Notes: generated by a model not told the origin, from the letters alone. DNA of 64,000 bases from Emcibacter sp. (GCA_021741205.1 JAIOYI010000003.1:124001-188000), one strand, 5' to 3'. Counted from the first letter of the stretch, positions 52,581-61,466 are shown. Program-made: numbers and translations.

Positions 52581-53536
52581 CTGCGCATTACCTTGCTTTA
52601 TCTGGTGGCGTTGGTGGAGCCAAGCTTGCTCTTGGGCTTTCCAAAATATGTTCGCAAGGAACACTAAGCATTGTCACAAATACCTGCGATGACTTCACTC
52701 ATCTAGGTTTATATATCGCACCAGATCTCGATACGGTCATGTACACACTGGCTGATGTCGTCAACACTAAAACTGGCTGGGGACGTGCAGACGAAAGTTG
52801 GAACTTGATGAACGTCTTAAAGACGATTGGCGGGGAAAGCTGGTTTTTATTGGGGGACAAAGATATGGCTGTTCATATTGAACGGACAAATCGTTTGAAT
52901 AAAGGGGAGAGTTTGAGCGCCGTCACCCAAGCCTTGACCCAAGCTCTTAATATTGAGCATGCCATCGTTCCGATGACTGATGATCGGGTTCAAACTATGG
53001 TAACCACAGAATTAGGGGAGATGGCTTTTCAGCATTATTTTGTCCGTGAAGGTTGCCAGCCAAAAATTTCCTCTATTCGTTTTGATGACATTGAAAACGC
53101 GCGTCCTTCTCCAGCCTTTACGGCTGCGATAGCTGATCCGGAACTCGCTGGTGTTATCCTTTGTCCTTCAAATCCCTTCGTTAGCATTGACCCTATTCTT
53201 CATATTCCTGGTGTGCGTGATATGCTGAACAAATTAAAGGTCCCTATCGTTGCAATATCCCCTATTGTTAAGGGACTAGCAATTAAAGGCCCCGCAGCCA
53301 AAATGCTGCAAGAACTTGGCAAAGAAGCCAGCGTATATTCAATAGCACGCCATTATAAGGGGCTGATAAACGGTTTGATTATTGATACAGAGGATGCCCC
53401 CCACGGTCCTACTATAGAAGCCATGGGAATAAGAGTTAAGGTCACCAATACTATTATGAAAAACCTCGATGACCGTAAAAATCTTGCCGCCACTACTCTA
53501 CAATTCATTCAAGATATACAACACGATAAACTGTGA
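52577..53536 (+). CDS. cofD: 2-phospho-L-lactate (or related) transferase
   Basis: A 319-residue CofD/FbiA-type enzyme that joins the phospholactyl-type side chain to FO, giving F420-0 or its dehydro/3PG form. Motifs: LSGGVGGAKLALGL at the N-terminus (nucleotide loop), NTCDDFTHLGLYIAPDLDTVMY (usual family form NTGDDF; Gly to Cys here) and LCPSNPFVSIDPIL. It overlaps cofE and cofC. Whether the side chain derives from phospholactate, PEP or 3-phosphoglycerate cannot be told by eye. Confidence 0.95.
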   Translation: MTAHYLALSGGVGGAKLALGLSKICSQGTLSIVTNTCDDFTHLGLYIAPDLDTVMYTLADVVNTKTGWGRADESWNLMNVLKTIGGESWFLLGDKDMAVHIERTNRLNKGESLSAVTQALTQALNIEHAIVPMTDDRVQTMVTTELGEMAFQHYFVREGCQPKISSIRFDDIENARPSPAFTAAIADPELAGVILCPSNPFVSIDPILHIPGVRDMLNKLKVPIVAISPIVKGLAIKGPAAKMLQELGKEASVYSIARHYKGLINGLIIDTEDAPHGPTIEAMGIRVKVTNTIMKNLDDRKNLAATTLQFIQDIQHDKL

Positions 53537-54216
53537 AATCATCAAATATGAAAAATGGTATATGGGCGGTATTGCCCTTGAAAGGCCTGAAAAATTCCAA
53601 AAAGCGGCTCTCGAATATTCTGAGTGAACCGGAGCGTATGGGTCTTGTGGCGGCCATGGCACAGGATATGCTATCCGCCCTCACCAGAAGCAGACTTGCG
53701 GGTATCCTTGTTGTTTCTGATTCTGATGAGATTGGGCAACTCGTTCGGAGCTATCCTGTAGAGCTCATTCCAGAGAGTAAAAACAAAGGCCTTTCCGAAG
53801 CAATATCACATGCCGCAACAGTTCTGTCCTCTCGAAATATCAAGGCCATGATGGTCATCCATGGGGATATTCCCCTAATACAAACCGAAGATATTAATAC
53901 GGTATTAGAGGCCGTTCAGCCAAAACCATCTGTTACCATCGTCCCTTGCAAAAACAGGGACGGCACCAATGTTATGGTCTGCTCCCCACCAGATATAATA
54001 CCCTTTTATTATGGACAAAATAGCTTTAGCAGCCACCTCAATGCTGCCCTGAAATGCGGGATAAAAACTACTCAGGTTATTAATGATCGTTTGGCATTGG
54101 ATATTGATACGGCCAGTGACCTTAAAGATTTACTCGGTCACATGGGCAAGGGAGAAGTTGGCCAAAAAACCTCCTCTTTTTTAAAGGGAATAAATTTAGC
54201 CTCTCGCTTAATTTAA
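53533..54216 (+). CDS. cofC: 2-phospho-L-lactate guanylyltransferase-like enzyme
   Basis: A 227-residue CofC/FbiD-type nucleotidyltransferase: WAVLPLKGLKNSKKRLSNILS at the N-terminus (the PxKxxxxxKxRL pattern), VVSDSDEIGQL, MVIHGDIPLI (metal-binding Asp) and ALDIDTASDL near the C-terminus. It makes the GDP-activated three-carbon unit that CofD uses. The GTG start overlaps the cofD stop as GTGA; an ATG six codons in is possible. Its last bases overlap the convergent DUF35 gene. Substrate preference (phospholactate, PEP or 3-phosphoglycerate) is open. Confidence 0.92.
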   Translation: MKSSNMKNGIWAVLPLKGLKNSKKRLSNILSEPERMGLVAAMAQDMLSALTRSRLAGILVVSDSDEIGQLVRSYPVELIPESKNKGLSEAISHAATVLSSRNIKAMMVIHGDIPLIQTEDINTVLEAVQPKPSVTIVPCKNRDGTNVMVCSPPDIIPFYYGQNSFSSHLNAALKCGIKTTQVINDRLALDIDTASDLKDLLGHMGKGEVGQKTSSFLKGINLASRLI

Positions 54217-54629
54217 GAAGATAATGGATAAAAAACAGGGATTGACACCTCATCCGTCCAATCTTGAAACGTCACCTCGACAGACATACCGATGGATATC
54301 TTATCCGCTCTACAGTCAACAATATGGCTCATCATCTGCGGGCCTTCCTTGAGACGTACCAAAGCAAGTATTTGGGGATATTCATCGCCATAGGCTTTTG
54401 ATACAGACCGATGCATTACCGTATAACTCACAACCGTTGCGCGGCCACTAGCGGTTTTCCATTCAATGTCTCTGGACATACATTGGGTACATATACTGCG
54501 TGGGTAAAACTGAAAATGGTCACAATTTGTGCAATATTGAATAAGCAGTTTATGGGCGGCGCATCCTTTCCAATAGGTCTCCGTTTCAGGGGTGGGGATA
54601 GGCAATATTTTTGATGTTTGAGCAGGCAT
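54213..54629 (-). CDS. DUF35 OB-fold/zinc-ribbon protein
   Basis: A 138-residue protein with a rubredoxin-like zinc ribbon, CTNCDHFQFYPRSICTQC (four Cys, about residues 33-50), followed by an OB-fold typical of DUF35 acyl-CoA-associated proteins (GRATVVSYTVMHRS, LVRLKEGPQMMSHIV). Members act with thiolase-like partners; in cholesterol breakdown a DUF35 domain pairs with the aldolase Ltp2. It overlaps the thiolase-like gene start by one base, consistent with a complex. Confidence 0.88.
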   Translation of the reverse strand: MPAQTSKILPIPTPETETYWKGCAAHKLLIQYCTNCDHFQFYPRSICTQCMSRDIEWKTASGRATVVSYTVMHRSVSKAYGDEYPQILALVRLKEGPQMMSHIVDCRADKISIGMSVEVTFQDWTDEVSIPVFYPLSS

Positions 54630-55804
54630 TAGCTGTTATCCCTTCCTAAAATCAAGGTGCAATGACTTGACATAATGCCACCTTGCGCATGTACTAGAGC
54701 TGTTTCAGCCTGAGACACCTGCCGGTCTCCTGCGGCATGGCGCAACTGCTTAACCACTTCAGTTAAGGCAAACATAGATCCTGGATTTCCAGAATGACAA
54801 TGGGATAAAAGTCCACCGTGCGTGTTAACAGGCAACAGGCCACCAAGGTCAATATTACCTTCTTCAACAAAAGCACCAGCTTCACCTTTTCCACAAAAAC
54901 CAAGATCCTCCAGTTCAATCAGAACAACTGGTGTAAAACAATCATAGATACCAGCCAAGTCCATATCCTTCGGGCCAAGACCAGCCATTTCATAGGCTCG
55001 CCGCCCTGAATCTACTGCGGCTGATGTAATCAGACTATGAGCCTGACTTATATGTTCGTGACTATGTCCTTCACCAACACCCAAAATAAAAACTGGAGGC
55101 TGTTTCATGTCTGCGGCACGTTCGGCAGACATCATTACAATGGCGGCACCGCCGTCTGAAACCAACGAACAATCCAACAAATGAAGGGGGTCTGCAATCA
55201 TGCGGGATTGAAGAACCTGTTCTATTGTAATCAAGTCGCGCATCTGCGCCTCTGGATTCCGGGCTGCATGCGTTCGCATCGCCACAGCCACAGCAGCCAA
55301 CTGCTCCTCGGTAGCCCCATAGGCATCCATATAAGCCCTTGCAATCAAAGCATAAAAAGCGGGAACCGTGGGACCGTAAGGGCTTTCAAATTGAGGGTGA
55401 CCAGATGAAGACTGCATCATCATGGCCCGTTCTCGCGATAATCCACTGCGCAGGCTGTCAGCCATGGCAATCACTACCGTATTACATGTCCCTGTTGCAA
55501 TGGCTGATGCAGCATGGTGAAGAGCGGTAAAAGTAGTTCCCCCACCAGCCCCTATACTCATGCAATAACTGGGAAATATTTGCATATATTCGGCGATCAT
55601 TTCTGCGTGATACATATAAGGATCCGCCATGGAGTTGCAGGTAATCAATCCGTCAACCTGATTTTTAGCGATTCCAGCATCTTCAAGTGCAAGGCAAATG
55701 GCCTCCACGCACAGTTGGGTTGCCCCCATGTGCGCAATAACCCCAACTTTTGTGTCGGCACTTCCAACAATAACGGCTTTGCCTCGTAAGCTGTCCACTT
55801 TCAT
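54629..55804 (-). CDS. thiolase-like protein, SCP2/Ltp2-type (possible retro-aldolase)
   Basis: A 391-residue thiolase-fold protein. The usual N-terminal nucleophilic Cys is absent: the equivalent region reads MSIGAGGGTTFTALHHA. The C-terminal motifs YDCFTPVVLIELEDLGF and NTHGGLLSHCHSGN fit the SCP-x/Ltp2 group, in which some members are aldolases that release a ketone and acetyl- or propionyl-CoA rather than thiolases. The DUF35 partner gene follows directly. The upstream MaoC-type pair and ligase complete a side-chain-removal module like that of steroids. Confidence 0.88.
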   Translation of the reverse strand: MKVDSLRGKAVIVGSADTKVGVIAHMGATQLCVEAICLALEDAGIAKNQVDGLITCNSMADPYMYHAEMIAEYMQIFPSYCMSIGAGGGTTFTALHHAASAIATGTCNTVVIAMADSLRSGLSRERAMMMQSSSGHPQFESPYGPTVPAFYALIARAYMDAYGATEEQLAAVAVAMRTHAARNPEAQMRDLITIEQVLQSRMIADPLHLLDCSLVSDGGAAIVMMSAERAADMKQPPVFILGVGEGHSHEHISQAHSLITSAAVDSGRRAYEMAGLGPKDMDLAGIYDCFTPVVLIELEDLGFCGKGEAGAFVEEGNIDLGGLLPVNTHGGLLSHCHSGNPGSMFALTEVVKQLRHAAGDRQVSQAETALVHAQGGIMSSHCTLILGRDNS

Positions 55805-55809
55805 CTCCC

Positions 55810-56235
55810 TTAAATCTTATTGAAACGTATGACAAACTGACCAGGTGCGAGAATATCATCAGCGGCATTTACAATATTAATATCAAGTGTTACCTCACGC
55901 TTTTCCCTTGATAGTGACATCACCGTTCCCTGAGAGCGCAGCACTTCTCCAACACAAGCATATTGTCGGTTGGAATAATTAGCGTGAACAAGTTCTCCTG
56001 CATCTCCTGCCCATTCAATGGCACATTGGGTTAACCAATCCCCCATCAAAGGCCCCGGAACGACAAGCCCTGGATAGCCCTCTATCTCAGTTGCATATTG
56101 ATAATCATAATGTATTCTATGGGCATTCCACAAAGCGGCATCATATAAGAATAGCTGTATATTATCAGGTGTAAACTCTCGTACAGGCAACTGGTCACCT
56201 ATTTGGATCATATCTATTTTTAACATAACGCTCAC
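55810..56235 (-). CDS. MaoC-like hydratase subunit (hotdog fold)
   Basis: A 141-residue single-hotdog protein: FTPDNIQLFLYDAALWNAHRIHYDYQYA contains the MaoC-type region (Asp and His about residues 33-42), followed by GYPGLVVPGPLMGDWLTQCAI. It resembles the C-terminal half of two-domain MaoC enzymes and ChsH1/ChsH2-type heterodimers that hydrate enoyl-CoA. I keep the GTG at 56235, which overlaps the preceding stop as GTGA; ATG 56226 is equally possible. It pairs with the next gene upstream, which supplies the other half. Confidence 0.82.
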   Translation of the reverse strand: MSVMLKIDMIQIGDQLPVREFTPDNIQLFLYDAALWNAHRIHYDYQYATEIEGYPGLVVPGPLMGDWLTQCAIEWAGDAGELVHANYSNRQYACVGEVLRSQGTVMSLSREKREVTLDINIVNAADDILAPGQFVIRFNKI

Positions 56236-56684
56236 CGCAAAATTCGGGTTGTTTTTTCAGATATTACTGGTTCTCCAGCCTCTGTCTTAATTTCCATATC
56301 CACTTCATAGAAAATAAGCGGCCCACTGGATCCTTGTTTTTCATAAATTGCGCTCAAAGTCCGTGTTGCAACCAGAACATCGCCCGGAACAATGGGACGG
56401 TGGTAGGTAATATCCAATCCTCCCGCCATGGCGCGTTCCAATGGAAATTTTGGCAATAGTTTATCAATACTAACTCCGTCAGGACTTAACTCTTCCATAC
56501 CCACAACATCCCAGAACAAAGCCACATGAAAAGTGGCCGATGCCACATCCCCAGATATGTATTTTTCCAGACGCTGCCCCGTAGCAATAGCATATTTGCG
56601 AATATCCCGACGGGTAACAACTTCTTTTTGCGGTGTAGATGCCCGTCCGATATTGGCCATTAATTCAGGTGTAAGCAGACTCAT
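56232..56684 (-). CDS. MaoC N-terminal/FAS1-type dehydratase subunit
   Basis: A 150-residue hotdog protein of the N-terminal MaoC type (VVTRRDIRKYAIATG, AMAGGLDITYHRPIVPGDVLVATRTL, EVDMEIKTEAGEPV). Such domains lack the catalytic Asp/His and form a heterodimer with a MaoC-like partner, here the next gene. The start at 56684 has AGGGA 8 bases upstream and overlaps the ligase stop as ATGA. With the thiolase-like and DUF35 genes the pair resembles the ChsH1-ChsH2/Ltp2 system for side-chain shortening. Confidence 0.84.
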   Translation of the reverse strand: MSLLTPELMANIGRASTPQKEVVTRRDIRKYAIATGQRLEKYISGDVASATFHVALFWDVVGMEELSPDGVSIDKLLPKFPLERAMAGGLDITYHRPIVPGDVLVATRTLSAIYEKQGSSGPLIFYEVDMEIKTEAGEPVISEKTTRILR

Positions 56685-58237
56685 ACTTGTTTCCCTTTTT
56701 TTATCCAATAGGGTTCACGGAGATCTCTCTTAAGAATTTTTCCCGTCGGAGCCTTCGGCAATGATGTGACAAAATCTACAGAACGGGGTTTTTGATAAGA
56801 TGCCAAATGTTGGCGAGCCGTATCAATGATTTCCTGTTCTGTTGCCGTATAACCGGGCTTCATCACCACAATAGCCTTTACAGATTCGCCCCATTCATCG
56901 TCTGGCACACCAATAACCGCAACTTCCAAGACGGCTTCATGCTGAGCTATCGCACTTTCCACCTGAATTGAATATATGTTTTCTCCGCCAGAAATAATCA
57001 TGTCTTTGGCACGGTCTACGATAAAGATATAGCCTTCTTTATCCCATGTTGCGATATCGCCCGTTTTCATCCAACCATTGCAAATAGTTTTTGCTGTTAA
57101 CTCATCATTGCGCCAATAACCAATCATATTAGCTTCAGACCGAACCACAATTTCACCCGGCGTTATATTGTCACGCGGCACCAGTTCTCCCTCTGCATTC
57201 AAGAGACGTACCTGCGTAACAAATCCCTCCCGCCCGCAAGAGGCGAGCCGTTCCGAATGAATACCCTCCACAGCTAATTGATGATCTTCTTGAGACAAGA
57301 AAGTCATTGTCATGCCCTCGGTCTGGCCATATCCCTGAATAAGAGTACAGGGAAATTTTTTTAGTGCGAGCTTAACAATTGCTTCTGGCATAGGCCCCCC
57401 ACCATATTGGATATTGCGAAGCGAGCTTAAATCATAGGATTCAAAATTTTCGACCGCCATCATCCAGTTTAACATTGTTGTGATGCCTAGAAATGCAGAA
57501 ACACGCTCCCTCTGGATAACCTCCAGAGCTAATTTCGCTTCAAAATTAATCAACACAATGGGGCAACCATGTGCCATATAATTCATCGCCAAGCCAATAG
57601 GGATATGAAACATTTGCCCCGTAAGCATATATACATCCGACGGTACAATTCTCTCCGCTACGGTCTGATTTAACATGCCCATAAAAAAGCTCTTATGAGA
57701 ATGAAGAGCCCCTTTAGAGATACCTGTGGTACCCCCTGTATATAAAATAAGAAAGTGATCATCTCCTCCCACATCATCAAAGCCTACAGGCTCATTGGCC
57801 AATGATGAGGTTACGAGATTTTCGTATGATCCATCAGACCCCTGTCCCATTTCAAAATAGGTATTAATATCCACATATGCTTGTACCGCTTTACATTCTT
57901 CCCGAAATTCAACCGCTGTGATCATCACCGATGGGTCGCCATCATTTAATATGGCGGCCAATTCTTCTCCACTCAGGCGCCAATTAAGAGGTTGAACAAT
58001 AAGTCCGCATAATGCGCAGGCAAAATATATTTCAAAATATTCAATGCTATTTTTGGAGAGTACAGCCACCCGTTCCCCCCGCTTCAAACCCAAATTTATT
58101 GTTAAACTATTGGCGAGACGGTAAATTCTCTGGTTAAGTTCCTCAAAAGAAACACGACGATCATTTGACACATCCACAATGGCTGTACGTGAAGGGTTCA
58201 CGGCCGAAATTTTAGCGGGAATACGTCCAAGATTCAT
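56681..58237 (-). CDS. AMP-dependent acyl-CoA synthetase (2)
   Basis: A 518-residue ANL-family ligase. LILYTGGTTGISKGALHSHKS is the phosphate-binding loop, then IQGYGQTEGMTM, GWMKTGDIATWDKEGYIFIVDR and the C-terminal Lys motif LPKAPTGKILKRDLR, intact, unlike the copy at 43833. It activates a carboxylic acid as CoA ester, probably the substrate of the MaoC/thiolase-like proteins in the same operon. The SnoaL-like gene lies 15 bases upstream on the same strand. Confidence 0.93.
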   Translation of the reverse strand: MNLGRIPAKISAVNPSRTAIVDVSNDRRVSFEELNQRIYRLANSLTINLGLKRGERVAVLSKNSIEYFEIYFACALCGLIVQPLNWRLSGEELAAILNDGDPSVMITAVEFREECKAVQAYVDINTYFEMGQGSDGSYENLVTSSLANEPVGFDDVGGDDHFLILYTGGTTGISKGALHSHKSFFMGMLNQTVAERIVPSDVYMLTGQMFHIPIGLAMNYMAHGCPIVLINFEAKLALEVIQRERVSAFLGITTMLNWMMAVENFESYDLSSLRNIQYGGGPMPEAIVKLALKKFPCTLIQGYGQTEGMTMTFLSQEDHQLAVEGIHSERLASCGREGFVTQVRLLNAEGELVPRDNITPGEIVVRSEANMIGYWRNDELTAKTICNGWMKTGDIATWDKEGYIFIVDRAKDMIISGGENIYSIQVESAIAQHEAVLEVAVIGVPDDEWGESVKAIVVMKPGYTATEQEIIDTARQHLASYQKPRSVDFVTSLPKAPTGKILKRDLREPYWIKKGKQV

Positions 58238-58252
58238 GAAACAACCCTTCTC

Positions 58253-58669
58253 TTAATACGGTAAATCAAGATCAAGTTGACGCACCGCAATGCCCCACTT
58301 GCCATCTATTTTTTTTAATTGGTCGTGGTAAAATCCTGTTGTTATCAGCCTGACGACCCCATTTTCAGTACCAAACAAAGTCAGATTAGAGGTAACATGC
58401 ACATTAGAGCCTGTGACTTCTTCAAATAATATGTTTGAGATTACATGCTTTCGGACGTCTGTCTGGGCATCAATGGAATCGGCCATCAGTTTCATGATTG
58501 TCTCACGGCCCTCAAAAGGACCAACAACGGTACCACCAGCAATATTGACAACCATGCGGGCGTCTTGTGTAAAACAAGATTTAATCTGTTCAAGGTTTTG
58601 CACATCTAATGCATAGGAAGCCCGATTTAAAAGTTCCTGAATTAATAACTTATCTGCGACATCTAACAT
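58253..58669 (-). CDS. SnoaL-like/NTF2-fold protein (4)
   Basis: A 138-residue NTF2-fold protein: LIQELLNRASYALDVQNLEQIKSCF, ARMVVNIAGG, HVISNILFEEV and the final sheet KWGIAVRQLDLDLPY. It is the shortest of four SnoaL-like proteins in this window and the first gene of the operon ligase-MaoC pair-thiolase-DUF35. Possible roles include isomerisation of a double bond (ketosteroid-isomerase-type) or oxygenase support; no catalytic residues can be fixed by eye. Confidence 0.78.
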   Translation of the reverse strand: MLDVADKLLIQELLNRASYALDVQNLEQIKSCFTQDARMVVNIAGGTVVGPFEGRETIMKLMADSIDAQTDVRKHVISNILFEEVTGSNVHVTSNLTLFGTENGVVRLITTGFYHDQLKKIDGKWGIAVRQLDLDLPY

Positions 58670-58735
58670 TTTTTATCCAATCTCATTTTATTTTCTTCTC
58701 CATACGTCTCGCATTTCAGTGATGCAGATTGTATC

Positions 58736-59182
58736 CTATTCTTTATTTTTGGTCTCGACTAAATTCGTGCATAACATACTGAGTACCATATCACCGTTCT
58801 CTTCTAAAAGTTCAAATCGAAACGTTGCGACACCCCGCTTGGAATCAGATTTTGACGGCCTCTTCTCAATACATTGTGCTCTGGCATATACAGGGACATT
58901 AGGCAGCAACCCCTTAAAAAAACAAAGGTCTTTCCATCCAACACTGCATATCCATCGTATATCATTGCATATTGTGTTATTTAAAGAGCTCCAATGAGCG
59001 ATCGAATGCGTACCTGAGGCAATGACTCCACCAAACGGCGACGATTTGGCGGCCACGGGGTCGATATGAAAATATTGAGGGTCATATTTTGTTGCAAATT
59101 CAATTATTTCTTCCTCACTCAAGGGTGCTGATTTTGATTCAACAATACGCCCAATCTCCAAATCCTCGTAATAACGCACCAT
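58736..59182 (-). CDS. MaoC-family (R)-enoyl-CoA hydratase-like protein
   Basis: A 148-residue MaoC hotdog protein: YYEDLEIGRIVESKSAPLSEEEIIEFATKYDPQYFHIDP contains the usual Asp-x4-His site (Asp about 35, His about 40), then SPFGGVIASGTHSIAHW. Start 59182 has AGGA 10 bases upstream. The residues GxVxSGxH are typical of (R)-specific enoyl-CoA hydratases. It is alone between the SnoaL-like gene and the Rieske oxygenase gene, under operator 59246. Confidence 0.88.
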   Translation of the reverse strand: MVRYYEDLEIGRIVESKSAPLSEEEIIEFATKYDPQYFHIDPVAAKSSPFGGVIASGTHSIAHWSSLNNTICNDIRWICSVGWKDLCFFKGLLPNVPVYARAQCIEKRPSKSDSKRGVATFRFELLEENGDMVLSMLCTNLVETKNKE

Positions 59183-59245
59183 AAAACTTTTCCTAACAAA
59201 GGAATTCACATATCTGTCACTCTACCCACTAATAATATATATTGC

Positions 59246-59263
59246 AATCAATCATGATTGTTT
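59246..59263. promoter_or_regulatory. AAACAATCATGATTGTTT operator, site 1
   Basis: AATCAATCATGATTGTTT has one mismatch to the perfect palindrome at 61364. It lies 64 bases upstream of the MaoC gene. On the minus strand a possible promoter TTGCAA-17-TAGAGT follows immediately. Confidence 0.65.
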
Positions 59264-59333
59264 TTTATCGCTTTGCTTAGCATAGGGCTATAGGTTGTAT
59301 CATTAATTAATATTAAATATATCAGGTTAAAAG

Positions 59334-60704
59334 CTACAGCCCTTTCTTCGCTATATATTTATCAAGTTCCGCATGAAAATGCCTAAGACGACTTTCCTGT
59401 TCACCCCATAAAGGCCCTTTAAAACCTTTCGAGCGAATGCCTTTCTGAACGAATGGTAGCAGTTCCGCATCCTGATTAAGCACTAAACCCAGATCTGGTG
59501 TCTCATCCACGGAAATATGAATAATGTCTGGCCGCACCTGACCTGTAAGATCGATATCTTCCTGCAAACCCATCCAAGCCGCTGGTTTATATCCTTCGAC
59601 ATCAACGTGACGGAACATCACAATATTATCATAATAGAATTTCTCAGGATCCGTTGGGTGGGGCAAGAAACGCATAATAAAAATGGCTTCTGGATGACAA
59701 CCCAACTGTACATTCGGGAAAATGCCAGTCGCAAAACTATCGCTTAATTGCGCATCTGTATAGCGCTCATAATTCAAATTTAGTTTATCTGACAGGCGAC
59801 GTTTGCCTTTTTGAACGGCCACACGAGCCTCTTTGGCAGATACGGGAAATTCATCAGGAGCCAATCCCGCATCAGACAGCATAACCTCAATTCCTTCATT
59901 CATGCTTTCCTGATTGCCTGTACGGCTGCTCGGGATAGCAAAAGGCACAATCATACGGCTCATCCCATTGGCAAACAGGTCATATTGCGCTTTGTAATCT
60001 TCCATAACGGCTTGTGTTTCAGGATGAACCGCATGCAAATGATACAGTTCATAAAACGCATCAATTCCTGTTTTCCAATTAGCGGCCCACTCACTCCGGA
60101 TATGACTAATAACGTTCATTTTATCAATTTCGTAAGATGAAAGCTGAGCCATCAACGGCTTAAGATATTCCTCAAGCGGCATGACATGCTCATTCATGGA
60201 TACAAATACGAGCCCTGCAGCAACGCCCACTCTTAAGGCCGTTAGATCATGGTCGTGGCATAATACTTCTGGACGAAAGGTCTCTTCATCGGTAACATTA
60301 TCGCACTTGCCATCTAGCCCAAAAGACCAGCTATGAAATGAGCAGGTAAATCGCTTCAGACTACCAAATTCCTCAGATACCAGTTGATTACCCCTGTGGG
60401 GACAAACATTATAAAAGGCTTTGATATCGCCGTCATTATCACGCGTAATAATAATAGACTCACGACCCAATTCAAATAAGAAATAGTCCCCGGGATCGGA
60501 TATATCTGAAACGGGCCCCGCCAGATTCCATGTTTTAGTCCACATATAATCCCATTCATCCTTCATAAAGCCTGAAGAATAATATCGTTTTGGATCAAGT
60601 CGATCTGTACCATTGTCAATATAGGGTTGCTTTACATCCACAGCATCTTCTGCTGCATCTTTATCTAGAGCATATCCCTTACGAAAATCATATTGACCCC
60701 CCAT
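59334..60704 (-). CDS. Rieske non-haem iron oxygenase, alpha subunit
   Basis: A 456-residue ring-hydroxylating oxygenase. The Rieske domain has CPHRGNQ (Cys101, His103) and CSFHSW (Cys121, His124). The catalytic domain has ELYHLHAVHPE, giving the mononuclear iron ligands His222 and His227. The enzyme inserts oxygen into a ring or acts as a monooxygenase/demethylase, with electrons from a ferredoxin such as that at 61467. No beta subunit is present, so an alpha3 type is likely. The peroxidase-like CMD gene precedes it by two bases. Confidence 0.94.
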   Translation of the reverse strand: MGGQYDFRKGYALDKDAAEDAVDVKQPYIDNGTDRLDPKRYYSSGFMKDEWDYMWTKTWNLAGPVSDISDPGDYFLFELGRESIIITRDNDGDIKAFYNVCPHRGNQLVSEEFGSLKRFTCSFHSWSFGLDGKCDNVTDEETFRPEVLCHDHDLTALRVGVAAGLVFVSMNEHVMPLEEYLKPLMAQLSSYEIDKMNVISHIRSEWAANWKTGIDAFYELYHLHAVHPETQAVMEDYKAQYDLFANGMSRMIVPFAIPSSRTGNQESMNEGIEVMLSDAGLAPDEFPVSAKEARVAVQKGKRRLSDKLNLNYERYTDAQLSDSFATGIFPNVQLGCHPEAIFIMRFLPHPTDPEKFYYDNIVMFRHVDVEGYKPAAWMGLQEDIDLTGQVRPDIIHISVDETPDLGLVLNQDAELLPFVQKGIRSKGFKGPLWGEQESRLRHFHAELDKYIAKKGL

Positions 60705-60706
60705 TT

Positions 60707-61276
60707 TTACGCCCCCCCTTTTGCAACAAAAGGACAGCTATCCTCTTTCACGACAAGATCAAGCACAAAAGATAACTTGGCCATGCCACCAATAACAGCC
60801 ATACAAGTTCCGAGTTCTAATATTTCGGGATCTGAAAAATGCTTTTTTAGGCGTTTATATAATTCCGGCGTCAAGGCTCCTCCCAAATTCGTCAGAACCA
60901 TTTCCTCGGTATAGGCCAATACAGCCTTTTCTGCATCAGAGAATGGCCCATCTTCATATGAGTCTATAGCATCAATCTGTTCATCAGTGAATCCTGCTTC
61001 TTTGCAACCAGGCACATTTTGTCGAATACATGTATTGCAGCCATGACTAAAGGACAATTTCAATCTAGCCAGCTCTTTGTACTTCATCTGAACGCGGCCT
61101 TCATAAAAAATATTTTTATAAAAGTCCCCCATGACAAAAGTCAAAAGTTCTGGCGCCTGTGCGAATACCTCAACAAAGGTAGGTTCGCCCGTACGACCAT
61201 TTAAAAAATCCCATGATTCACGTAAATTTTCTGGAAGATCGTCTCGTTGCACCCTACTTAAAAGCGTATTGGTCAT
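60707..61276 (-). CDS. carboxymuconolactone decarboxylase/AhpD-like protein
   Basis: A 189-residue all-helical protein of the CMD family with the redox motif CNTCIRQN (CxxC, about residues 80-83), followed by GFTDEQIDAI and AVLAYTEEMV. Related AhpD proteins reduce peroxide partners with this motif; others decarboxylate a lactone. Being joined to the Rieske oxygenase gene, it may protect against peroxide leak or act on the oxygenated product. It is the first gene of the operon, under the palindrome at 61364. Confidence 0.88.
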   Translation of the reverse strand: MTNTLLSRVQRDDLPENLRESWDFLNGRTGEPTFVEVFAQAPELLTFVMGDFYKNIFYEGRVQMKYKELARLKLSFSHGCNTCIRQNVPGCKEAGFTDEQIDAIDSYEDGPFSDAEKAVLAYTEEMVLTNLGGALTPELYKRLKKHFSDPEILELGTCMAVIGGMAKLSFVLDLVVKEDSCPFVAKGGA

Positions 61277-61363
61277 TCTCGATGTCCTCTCAATATTAGC
61301 GATACTGTCTTATTATTATTTATTTAAGTATTCATAACACAAGCATGACATAACGTAAATAAA

Positions 61364-61381
61364 AAACAATCATGATTGTTT
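61364..61381. promoter_or_regulatory. AAACAATCATGATTGTTT operator, site 2 (perfect)
   Basis: A perfect 18-bp palindrome 88 bases upstream of the CMD-Rieske oxygenase operon, in the gap after the ferredoxin gene. It is the reference copy of the three sites (59246, 61364, 61863). Confidence 0.72.
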
Positions 61382-61466
61382 CGTATTTGAATATTTGTGC
61401 AAATGCATCAATTGATGATTAATTAATTCTTTGAACTGGCACACCCATCATAACTAGGCTACTTCT

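Noticed and set aside
61387..61402. TTGAATATTTGTGCAA as sixth TTGAA-N5-TTCAA site
   Set aside because: The right arm is broken and the spacing is off by one base; not counted with the five clear sites.
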